Assembly (NCBI RefSeq): GCF_015558675.1
Contig: NZ_JADMOL010000005.1
Span: 62,652 to 126,651, forward strand
Reading direction: 5' to 3'
From: Paenibacillus sp. 1001270B_150601_E10
GTDB taxonomy: Bacteria > Bacillota > Bacilli > Paenibacillales > Paenibacillaceae
Length of the DNA: 64,000 bases
Below are positions 8,201 to 15,206 of this stretch, in pieces. Position numbers and translations under genes: made by a program. The notes beneath the pieces are model-generated. The model made no database searches and was not told the origin of the DNA. It saw nothing but the letters and a program-made list of their open reading frames with translations. The number at the start of each line of letters is the position of its first letter. Position 1 is the stretch's first letter.

Positions 8201-9589
8201 TTAAGCTTGAACCGTTGCGCCCTTGCCGGAATCACGATCTGAACCGATCGCAATATCCTCATCCGGAGCTTCGTTGAACGCCTTTCGGTCGAACTCGCCC
8301 TCGCTGTTGCCAACAAGAACCGACGCTACCGTTGTCCCCGTTGCATTAACCGCTGTGCGCGCCATATCTACGATCGCATCGATACCCAGCACCAATGCAA
8401 AGCCTTCAAGCGGAAGTCCAGCCTGAACGAGTACGACAGTCGTCGAGATGGAGGCTGGCCCCGGAACGCCTGCCACGCCGATGGAAGCAAGCGTAGCTAC
8501 CGCGATAATCAAGAGGTAATCGGTAACGCCGAGATCGATGCCGAACACCTTCGCCACGAATACCGCCACTATGGCTGGATAGATCCCGCAGCCGTTCATA
8601 TTGATCGTTGCACCAAGCGGCGCTACAAAAGAGGCTACCCGCTCTGATACCTTCATCCGCTTCGTGATCACCTCGAGATTCACAGGAAGCGTCGCATAGC
8701 TGCTTCGTGTCGTGAAGGCAACCGCAATGGTTGGATATGCCTTCTTGAAGAAGCGCAGCGGATTCACGCGAGCAACGAACGATAGCAAAGCGCTGTACGT
8801 AATGAACATATGGATAAAGCAAGCGATATACACTGCTGCGATGAACCATGCCAATTCCTTAAGCGTCTCGAGCCCATAACGTGCGGACATCGCCGTCATC
8901 AGTCCAAGTACACCGTATGGTGTCAGGCGAATCACAAGCTTCGTCACACGGAACATCACATGGGAAAGAGACTGGAAGAAGTTCTTTAACGGCTCCACTC
9001 GTTCTGGATGGCGGCCGCCTTCCCAAATAATCGCAATAGCAATAAAGAAGGCAAAGATGATAACAGGAACGACCTTGCCTTCCGCCATCTCACTGACCGG
9101 ATTCGATGGCACAAGATCGAGCAGCACTTCCTTAAAGCTTGGAATCTCGCGAGCCTCAAAGCTCTGGGATACTTCACTGTTGTGTGCAATGCCGGAACCC
9201 GGATCTACAACAACGGCGACGCCAATGCCGATCGTGGCAGCGATTGCGGTCGTAATCAAGAAGATCGCAATCGTCTTCGTCCCAAGCTTCTTCAACACAT
9301 TCATATTTGGAACCGAGGTAATGCTTGTAATGATCGTCGAGAATACAAGAGGCATAACGACCATCTTGATCAGGCTGACATAGATAGAGCCGACAATACC
9401 GATATCAGCGGAGGATTCCCCGAATATCGCCCCAATCGCAAAGCCGAATGCCATCGCCAGCAGCACTCGCGTGCCGAATCCTACCTTCTTCTTAGCGAGG
9501 AACCATAATACGACCGTAAGGACGATAGCCATTCCCCAGCTTCCATATACACTCCAATCCTGCAGCGACAACCACGACTGCTCTTTCAT
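8201..9589 (-). CDS. Dicarboxylate/amino acid:cation symporter (DAACS family)
   Basis: A 462-residue membrane transporter with eight or more hydrophobic segments and the two re-entrant-loop signatures of the glutamate-transporter fold. The serine-rich loop appears as AFTTRSSYATLPVNLE, and the substrate/sodium motif of the last helix as DMARTAVNATGTTVAS. GATINMNGCGIYPA is the TM7 ion-binding region. In DctA and GltP an Arg/Asp pair in the last helix selects dicarboxylates. The overall wording (TRSS, NMNGCGIYPA, ARTAVNATG) also resembles the cystine carrier TcyP, so cystine, glutamate, aspartate and C4-dicarboxylates are all possible. GGGGTG seven bases upstream favours ATG 9589 over the ATG two codons earlier. 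Confidence 0.85.
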   Translation of the reverse strand: MKEQSWLSLQDWSVYGSWGMAIVLTVVLWFLAKKKVGFGTRVLLAMAFGFAIGAIFGESSADIGIVGSIYVSLIKMVVMPLVFSTIITSITSVPNMNVLKKLGTKTIAIFLITTAIAATIGIGVAVVVDPGSGIAHNSEVSQSFEAREIPSFKEVLLDLVPSNPVSEMAEGKVVPVIIFAFFIAIAIIWEGGRHPERVEPLKNFFQSLSHVMFRVTKLVIRLTPYGVLGLMTAMSARYGLETLKELAWFIAAVYIACFIHMFITYSALLSFVARVNPLRFFKKAYPTIAVAFTTRSSYATLPVNLEVITKRMKVSERVASFVAPLGATINMNGCGIYPAIVAVFVAKVFGIDLGVTDYLLIIAVATLASIGVAGVPGPASISTTVVLVQAGLPLEGFALVLGIDAIVDMARTAVNATGTTVASVLVGNSEGEFDRKAFNEAPDEDIAIGSDRDSGKGATVQA

Positions 9590-9684
9590 GGACATTCACC
9601 CCGTCTTTTTCATATAAATCCTAGTTATTTAATTGGTATTATAGGAATTAAGAATTCATTCGTCAATTCTTTTTTTTGCCAAAA

Positions 9685-9728
9685 AGCCCTGCAGTGGTTT
9701 GAACGCAATGCTCAATCCTTGCAGGGCT
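9685..9728 (-). terminator. Rho-independent terminator downstream of the small membrane ORF
   Basis: AGCCCTGCA (9685-9693) pairs with TGCAGGGCT (9720-9728) and is followed by T-rich sequence on the minus strand. It lies between the symporter promoter region and the 35-residue frame at 9800-9907. Confidence 0.75.
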
Positions 9729-9799
9729 CTTGATCATCCTTATTTTATTGGCCGTCATACCCTTTTAGAACATGATGAATATCGTGAACGCCTCTTCCC

Positions 9800-9907
9800 C
9801 TAGACTTCTAATTGAGCAATATAAAAATAAATGATAAGAAACAAAATATTCACGATAATGACAAGTCCCAAAACAACACCGATGGCTATAGCGATTCGTT
9901 TGTTCAT
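9800..9907 (-). CDS. Predicted 35-residue single-pass membrane peptide
   Basis: Reading the minus strand gives ATG at 9907 and TAG at 9802-9800. The product starts MNKRIAIAIGVVLGL and ends FYIAQLEV. It has a basic N-terminus, one hydrophobic helix of about 24 residues and a short acidic tail. A modest ribosome site (TGAGGT) lies eight bases upstream. A terminator stands 70 bases downstream and the SDR gene ends 47 bases upstream on the same strand, so it probably shares that transcript. I do not recognise the family. Small hydrophobic peptides of this form are typical membrane-protein partners in Bacillota, but no function should be assigned. Confidence 0.5.
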   Translation of the reverse strand: MNKRIAIAIGVVLGLVIIVNILFLIIYFYIAQLEV

Positions 9908-9954
9908 GACGTTTACCTCAAGCGCATGCTATGCCCTTGCCTATTATCCCTGAC

Positions 9955-10863
9955 TTAAGCTCCCTTCTCCTTCAGTTCCAATGCAAGATGATGAACAAGT
10001 GCAGGATACCATTCATGTATCGGCTTGAATGTAAGACCATATTTCTTCGCCTTCGATGTATCCATCCCCCAATCACCAGGAAGGCCAAATGGAGACTTTG
10101 CTGGATCTGATCCCTCTTGATCATCTTCGGTGGAAGCGACAATCACGGCTTTTTTATCCAATTCTTTCTCAATCATTTCTACAATCTCCTGCAAGGACAC
10201 TACGCCGTCTGAGCAAGCATTGATCGGTCCTTGTACGCGCTTCTCTCCTACCCCGTACAAGAAATCCGCTGCCTCATCGGAGGTGATGAAGGAAAGCCGT
10301 GCTTGGAGGTTCGGGACCTCGATGCCTTGTCCTGCTGCAATGCGCTCCACATGGAAATGAAGCCGCTTCGTATAATCATCGACGCCCAGCACAATAGGGA
10401 ACCTTACTGCCGTCACCGGGAACGAAGCTTTTTGGAAAAAGACCGCCTCGGCCAATCTCTTGCCCTCGCCATAGCCGACCTCGCCAACCTCGTCAGGAAT
10501 CGGATAGGTATACGGATCAAAATTCTCCTCAGGATGTGCAATCGTTCCACATTCATAGACGGACAGCGTGGACGTAAAGACGTAATGCGTCGTTCTATCC
10601 CGAAACAGCTCACAAGCATCCTTTGCACCTGCTGCGCTGTAACAAATATTATCGTATACGACATCCCAACTTTTATTTCGAATCGCGGCTTCCATGGAGC
10701 TCTTCTCATTGCGGTCAATCGTCAGACGCTCGACCCGATCGCCAAAATCATCCTTCGTTTGCCCTCTTGTGGCAATCGTGACTTCCACGCCTGCCTTTAG
10801 CAGACGCTCCACAAGTTTTTTACCAAAAAAACGAGTTCCCCCTAACACAAGCACCTTCTGCAT
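9955..10863 (-). CDS. NAD-dependent epimerase/dehydratase family protein (extended SDR-like)
   Basis: A 302-residue Rossmann-fold protein. The N-terminal dinucleotide-binding loop is VLVLGGTRFFGKKL, a GGTxFxG variant seen in the CSP41/atypical-SDR branch. DVVYDNICYSAAGAKD and VFTSTLSVYECG follow as the usual SDR strand ends. No clear YxxxK catalytic pair is obvious at the normal place (VGYGEGKRLAE is the nearest). It may therefore be a reductase/epimerase or a non-catalytic nucleotide-binding member. The ATG at 10863 is chosen because GGGGAGG lies just upstream; longer frames lack a site. The 35-residue membrane peptide frame follows at 47 bases. Confidence 0.8.
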   Translation of the reverse strand: MQKVLVLGGTRFFGKKLVERLLKAGVEVTIATRGQTKDDFGDRVERLTIDRNEKSSMEAAIRNKSWDVVYDNICYSAAGAKDACELFRDRTTHYVFTSTLSVYECGTIAHPEENFDPYTYPIPDEVGEVGYGEGKRLAEAVFFQKASFPVTAVRFPIVLGVDDYTKRLHFHVERIAAGQGIEVPNLQARLSFITSDEAADFLYGVGEKRVQGPINACSDGVVSLQEIVEMIEKELDKKAVIVASTEDDQEGSDPAKSPFGLPGDWGMDTSKAKKYGLTFKPIHEWYPALVHHLALELKEKGA

Positions 10864-11331
10864 AGGTTTGACCTCCCCATAAAATAACAAAAAATGGTTT
10901 CGCTCTCTTGACCAGTGTTTATATCTTAAGCATACAATTCTTTCCTTTATTATATAACGAGGGCTCTTTGATTGCTTGTCCAACTAGGAACGAGCTAGAA
11001 AAATCCCTCGCAACATTCACCATTCAGAACCTGATGAAGTCGGCAAACAGTTGGCATAAACGCAAGTCCTTAGCCGTATCGTGGGATATAGAGAAGTCCG
11101 ATTTATCATGGTCTCTCTCCACCTTTTACGTTCAACGAGATGACACGCTATCGGAAATTTAGGTTTGGAGAATTTTATATGACGGGGATACTAGATGGTA
11201 AGGCATTTTCCGTTCATTCCATGAGCAGGATCGTTTGAAGACACGGAATATCGTTTGGTGAACTAACGGGTATAGAGGATATTGAATCATTCATTCGGAT
11301 AGAGAACGACTTAAAAGGAGGATAAGCCCCA
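10864..11331. other. 468-base gene-free stretch
   Basis: This divergent intergenic region lies between the SDR gene and the TspO-like gene. An 84-codon frame at 10908-11162 has no ribosome site and no recognisable product, so I do not call it. A weak TTGGAG (11165-11170) / GATACT (11187-11192) pair could be the promoter of the TspO-like gene. Confidence 0.4.
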
Positions 11332-12093
11332 ATGACACAGTCCAATTGGCGATTTATCAATTTGCTGTTTCTAGTTGCTGCCATTGCAGTCAATGCGCTA
11401 GCCAATATCATCCCCTTCAACGGTAAAACAACAGGAGAAATTTCAGACTTATTCCCGGTGCTCCTAACACCTGCACCCTACACGTTTGGAATATGGGGAC
11501 TCATCTATTTGCTGCTCCTCGTATTTGCTATCTATCACATGCTGCCCCGGCATCACGATAAGGCACAGCTTATTGGCCCTTTATTTGTTTGCAGCTGCTT
11601 ATTCAATATGCTGTGGATCGTGCTGTGGCACTACCTATATTCGCAAGTGTGGCTTTCTCTGCTTGCAATGGCCGGTCTTCTACTCAGCTTAAGCTTGATT
11701 TACAAGCGTGTCGCAGCCATATCCAGGCCAACCACCAGCGATAAGCTTTGTCTACAGCTGCCCTTCCAAGTTTACCTGGGCTGGGTCAGCGTTGCTACGA
11801 TCGTTAATGCAAGCGTCGTTCTGTATGCATCGAAGTGGGATGGCTTTGGCATTAGTTCTGAGCTGTGGACGATCGCCATGTTAGGGATTGGGACGCTGCT
11901 CGCATGGATCGTCGGCGGTCTTTATCGGGATTATGTCTATGTACTTGTCTTTGCATGGGCTTATATCGGGATTGCCGTGAAGAATAGCCCGGTGCCAACC
12001 GTTTTCTATACCGGCTTAAGCCTTGCTGCACTTATGTTTCTGTATGCTGCGTCTATCGCCTTCCGGCCTAGATCACGCAATGCCGTGTCGTAA
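11332..12093 (+). CDS. TspO/MBR-related tryptophan-rich membrane protein
   Basis: A 253-residue protein with about seven hydrophobic segments and many Trp. The opening INLLFLVAAIAVNALANIIP, followed by NGKTTGEISD and TPAPYTFGIWGLIYL, matches the long 'tryptophan-rich sensory protein' group related to TspO. TspO proteins bind porphyrins and are linked to stress and tetrapyrrole handling. These longer bacterial relatives are uncharacterised, so the role is open. AAAGGAGG lies about 13 bases upstream of the ATG. It is the only plus-strand gene between the alarmone synthetase and 14 kb, and it converges on TraX with a 24-base gap. Confidence 0.75.
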   Translation: MTQSNWRFINLLFLVAAIAVNALANIIPFNGKTTGEISDLFPVLLTPAPYTFGIWGLIYLLLLVFAIYHMLPRHHDKAQLIGPLFVCSCLFNMLWIVLWHYLYSQVWLSLLAMAGLLLSLSLIYKRVAAISRPTTSDKLCLQLPFQVYLGWVSVATIVNASVVLYASKWDGFGISSELWTIAMLGIGTLLAWIVGGLYRDYVYVLVFAWAYIGIAVKNSPVPTVFYTGLSLAALMFLYAASIAFRPRSRNAVS

Positions 12094-12117
12094 GCAGAAT
12101 CATCACGTTACGGGAGA

Positions 12118-12741
12118 CTAGCGAAGGAAGTAGACCACTACTGCCAATACGAGTAGATGAATAGGGTAAAAGGTTCTCCATATCCATCCTGCCACCCATC
12201 TCTTGCTGTTCCAAGCACCGGAAGACCAAGCGATAAACAAAGTCGGAATCAGGCTGTATATTTGCAATGGAACCCCCATCATAAGCTCTAAGCCATTTAA
12301 AGCAAGGTGTGCCGCGATCAACAGCCATCCTGTGAAGAAACGATAGGCATGAACGAGCAGTACACCATAGGCCCCGTATTCGAATGGCAGCAGATCTGCA
12401 ACGATACAAGCACATACAAGAATCAAGATGGCTATCATAGGGTCTATTTTCTTGTATCGATCGACAAAAACAAGACAAGCCAAGGATAGGCTAAGCGTAA
12501 AGACAACATTCATGTCCCATGTTTCAAATAGGAGCATGTAGGGAAGCTGTGCAAGGAGCGCTATCAGGAGAAGCCGCAGGACATAATGCTTGTGAGAGCG
12601 TGTATACTGATATCCGCGCACTAAAGCAAAGGCATAGATCGGAAAGGCCAGTCGGCCGATAATTCGAAAGCTGTCCTGTTCTGGGAAAAAGGTAACCCCG
12701 ATATGATCGATCAGCATGGAGATCATCGCAATCAGCTCCAT
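12118..12741 (-). CDS. TraX family membrane protein
   Basis: A 207-residue protein with about six to seven membrane helices. The start, MELIAMISMLIDHIGVTFFP, and the following RIIGRLAFPIYAFALVRGY are the family signature of TraX proteins. TraX is known from F-plasmid pilin N-acetylation, and the fold resembles acyltransferase-3. Chromosomal Bacillota copies are common and uncharacterised; an acyl transfer at the membrane is a reasonable inference. GGGAGGTG precedes the ATG. No conjugation genes are nearby, so this should not be read as part of a plasmid. Confidence 0.85.
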   Translation of the reverse strand: MELIAMISMLIDHIGVTFFPEQDSFRIIGRLAFPIYAFALVRGYQYTRSHKHYVLRLLLIALLAQLPYMLLFETWDMNVVFTLSLSLACLVFVDRYKKIDPMIAILILVCACIVADLLPFEYGAYGVLLVHAYRFFTGWLLIAAHLALNGLELMMGVPLQIYSLIPTLFIAWSSGAWNSKRWVAGWIWRTFYPIHLLVLAVVVYFLR

Positions 12742-12810
12742 GCATGCACCTCCCTCTTTCGTTAATCCAATAAGAGTTGTATTGATTCCATCATATCATT
12801 GAATAGAAGA

Positions 12811-12840
12811 AGACCTCAAAGCCTAAGCGCCTTGAGGTCT
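12811..12840 (-). terminator. Rho-independent terminator of the LysE-family gene
   Basis: AGACCTCAA (12811-12819) pairs with TTGAGGTCT (12832-12840), directly after the LysE-family stop on the minus strand. Confidence 0.75.
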
Positions 12841-12849
12841 TTCATTTGT

Positions 12850-13467
12850 TTAAATGGCTTCGATCAGCTGCACGATCAGATAGACGGTTACCCCCCAGAT
12901 CATAACTGCCGAGCATTTATTAATCAGGCCGAGAAGCTTGCCTTCTTGATCAAGATTGCCGATTAGCTTGCCTGCAATAGCAAGCCCCAAAAACCAAAGC
13001 CAAGAGGTCACGATACAAGCACCTGCAAACATCACTTTCTCATTGCCAGCGTAGCTGAGCGAGCTTGTTCCTATAACCCCAATGGTGTCTAAGATGGCAT
13101 GGGGATTAAGCAAGGATACCGACAGCGCAAACATGATTTGCTTCTTTATCGGCATAGCCGCTTCCTTTTGACTCAAATTCGCAGGATCGCTCTTCCAGAT
13201 CGACCACCCCATGTACAGTAAAAAGAGGATACCCACCGAAAAAATGATGGTCTTCAGCATCGGAACCGTAAGCACAAGGACCGATACGCCCAGCACTGCT
13301 AATAGAATAAGCCATGTATCGCATAATGATGCGGTGAGAACGACAGGAAGCGCTTTTTTAAGATTAGGTTGCGAAGCGCCTTGGTTGAATACAAATACAT
13401 TTTGTGCGCCAAGAGGAAGGATCAGCCCAAAGGCCAATACAAATCCATGAAGTAATGCTGCTAACAT
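12850..13467 (-). CDS. LysE/ArgO family amino-acid exporter
   Basis: A 205-residue protein of about six membrane segments. It carries the LysE-family signature FGLILPLGAQNVFVFNQG near the N-terminus and LLNPHAILDTIGVIG in the middle. Family members export basic amino acids such as lysine and arginine, driven by the proton gradient. The start at 13467 (MLAALLHGF) is chosen because GGGAGG stands just upstream and because it gives the normal family length; an extension to 13509 adds a non-conserved leader. No LysG/ArgP-type regulator lies next to it. Confidence 0.88.
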   Translation of the reverse strand: MLAALLHGFVLAFGLILPLGAQNVFVFNQGASQPNLKKALPVVLTASLCDTWLILLAVLGVSVLVLTVPMLKTIIFSVGILFLLYMGWSIWKSDPANLSQKEAAMPIKKQIMFALSVSLLNPHAILDTIGVIGTSSLSYAGNEKVMFAGACIVTSWLWFLGLAIAGKLIGNLDQEGKLLGLINKCSAVMIWGVTVYLIVQLIEAI

Positions 13468-13655
13468 ATGTCCCTCCCATGTAAATATAGATGGCGTGCC
13501 TACTATCATCAGTTAAACAATATCGTTAGGCTGCTGAAGTCGAACTTTGAACAGTGCGGCAGCGCGTGCTGCATGGTCTAACGGGAAAACGGGTGATTTT
13601 CCAGAATTTAAAAATATCATTTATTGGGAAAATGGACAATCCCAAACAACAAAAA

Positions 13656-13680
13656 ACCCTCGCCTATGTAGACTGAGGGT
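13656..13680 (-). terminator. Rho-independent terminator of the DUF1904 gene
   Basis: ACCCTC (13656-13661) pairs with GAGGGT (13675-13680). On the minus strand a six-T run follows, 20 bases after the stop. Confidence 0.75.
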
Positions 13681-13698
13681 CCTTAATGCATCGCATGG

Positions 13699-14040
13699 TT
13701 ATGCTTTATACCGATCAAAGCGTACGCCGTCTATATAGTATGCCTTTTCTTCATAGGTACGAAAAGCGACCTCTGCCTCCGGAATCCCTAATGACTTCAT
13801 CATGCGGTCAACCGCTTCGGCAAAACGATCACGGACATCATCTCCACGCTCAAACCACGACACCTCGACAAATGGAAATGAAGGCACAAGCTCGCCATTC
13901 CAAACTCCTGTCGTGGCCAAGCATTCTAATGTGAAATTATCCGTTCCGCAGGAGCATATTAACGCCAGCTCCTCCACCAATGGACGACTGATCTGAGCCA
14001 GCTTCTCCGCTTCCACTCCTCTAAACAGCAAATGAGGCAT
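13699..14040 (-). CDS. DUF1904 family protein
   Basis: A 113-residue soluble protein. The opening MPHLLFRGV and the later FVEVSWFERG and KAYYIDGVRFDRYK match my memory of DUF1904, a small tautomerase-like fold family in Bacillota without known function. The product has no signal peptide. GGAGGGGG lies upstream of the ATG. It is a single-gene unit, separated from the LysE gene by a terminator and divergent from the repeat-protein cluster that begins at 14161. Confidence 0.75.
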   Translation of the reverse strand: MPHLLFRGVEAEKLAQISRPLVEELALICSCGTDNFTLECLATTGVWNGELVPSFPFVEVSWFERGDDVRDRFAEAVDRMMKSLGIPEAEVAFRTYEEKAYYIDGVRFDRYKA

Positions 14041-14160
14041 GTTTGTCCCCCTCCTCTAGATTCTAGCATCATTTCAAGACTGATCTGGGCATACATCCCA
14101 TGCACTTCGTCAATCACCAACATATCATAATGTTAACGAATTCTGGTAAGGAAAGGCGGG

Positions 14161-15204
14161 ATGATTGTGAACAAAAGCAGCACATCTCCAGCTTCCCGCG
14201 GCCGTTCCAGAGATCGATCGACTAGCCCTAACATTTATCTAACCGATAAAGAGCATGCCGCAACCAGAAATAAAGCCTCTGTATCTCAAGCTCAAACGCA
14301 GCAAGGGGATCGTTCCTCGCAGGCTTCCAAGAGGACATCAAGCCAGCATCATCCTTCCTCTGCAGCGAACAAGCTCCTTATCATTGTAACGAAACCGAAG
14401 AAATCGCACAAACGAAATCCTACTGCACATCAGACAAGCAGAATGACAGACAAATCGCCTCGTTCTGCTCGTTTTTCATCCAAATCCCACTCTCCCATCG
14501 GTACGATAAAGGTTCGGGCTTTCGACCGTCGCGGTCGCAAACGATATATCTGTTTTGGAGTTGTGCCCCTCGATACGTTAAAGCGGCTATCTTCTCGTCA
14601 TCGTTCCAGCTCTTCTTTCTCCAAACACACTCCAAATGAGCCATTCGCCAAGCTAAGCTGTGCGCCAAAAAAGAAAAGGCGCTCCTGCTGCAAGTCGCAT
14701 AAGTCCCATCACGAGCGTACCAGCAAGCAGCATGACAGCAGGCCAAGGGCTCCTTCAAAGCCTTGCATGAGATCACATCACGAGCATCATCATTCACGCC
14801 ATTGTCCTCCCCACTGTCCGCCAACTCCTGATCCAGAATGCTGTGTCAACCATATCAAAGTCGTTTCGCGGACAGAAACGATATTTAAGGAGCAGCACTT
14901 TCCCGATGTGACCTTGCGCAGTGAGCGTGTAATGCCTGCTCAGGATACGTCCATCGCTACGGTCTTCACCTATGCTGTCGTTAATCGAGGCGTTAACGAT
15001 ATGATCGTAACCTTGGAAATAAGCCCGAACGGCAAGGATTACATGAAGGATGCGACAGAACGAATCTCTGCGGGGTCGATGGGAGTCATTGTGCCGAACC
15101 GCTTTTTGAAATGGACGCGTATTCGAATCACGCCTGAAGGTGCAACGACAGCTGATATTTACTATCAGTATCAAACCATTGGAATCGCAAGGGAGGATCG
15201 ATAA
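14161..15204 (+). CDS. Ser/Arg/Lys/His-rich protein with C-terminal DUF6385-like domain
   Basis: A 347-residue protein in two parts. Residues ~1-225 are low complexity and strongly basic, full of Ser, Arg, Lys and His (RSRDRSTSP, KPKKSHKRNP, KSPRSARFSSKSHSP), ending in a Cys/His/Pro-rich stretch (HHEHHHSRHCPPHCPP). Residues ~230-347 are folded and share a motif with the next gene's C-terminus: ISAG, then VIVPNRFLKWTRI. I take this to be DUF6385, from memory. There is no signal peptide. The basic Ser-rich part recalls spore coat proteins such as CotG and CotB, which are CotH kinase substrates; that is inference. The ATG follows AAGGAAAGG. Only two bases separate it from the repeat-protein gene, so the two are co-transcribed. 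Confidence 0.7.
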   Translation: MIVNKSSTSPASRGRSRDRSTSPNIYLTDKEHAATRNKASVSQAQTQQGDRSSQASKRTSSQHHPSSAANKLLIIVTKPKKSHKRNPTAHQTSRMTDKSPRSARFSSKSHSPIGTIKVRAFDRRGRKRYICFGVVPLDTLKRLSSRHRSSSSFSKHTPNEPFAKLSCAPKKKRRSCCKSHKSHHERTSKQHDSRPRAPSKPCMRSHHEHHHSRHCPPHCPPTPDPECCVNHIKVVSRTETIFKEQHFPDVTLRSERVMPAQDTSIATVFTYAVVNRGVNDMIVTLEISPNGKDYMKDATERISAGSMGVIVPNRFLKWTRIRITPEGATTADIYYQYQTIGIAREDR

Positions 15205-15206
15205 AT

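Noticed and set aside
10908-11162. 84-codon plus-strand frame in the SDR-TspO gap
   Set aside because: TTG start without a ribosome site, no recognisable product, starts inside the SDR upstream region.
12118-12741. TraX as a sign of a conjugative element
   Set aside because: No transfer, replication or integration genes and no direct repeats nearby; chromosomal TraX homologues are common.
13468-13655. Lysine riboswitch or T-box before the LysE gene
   Set aside because: I could not find the conserved lysine-riboswitch core or a T-box motif in the region upstream of the gene.
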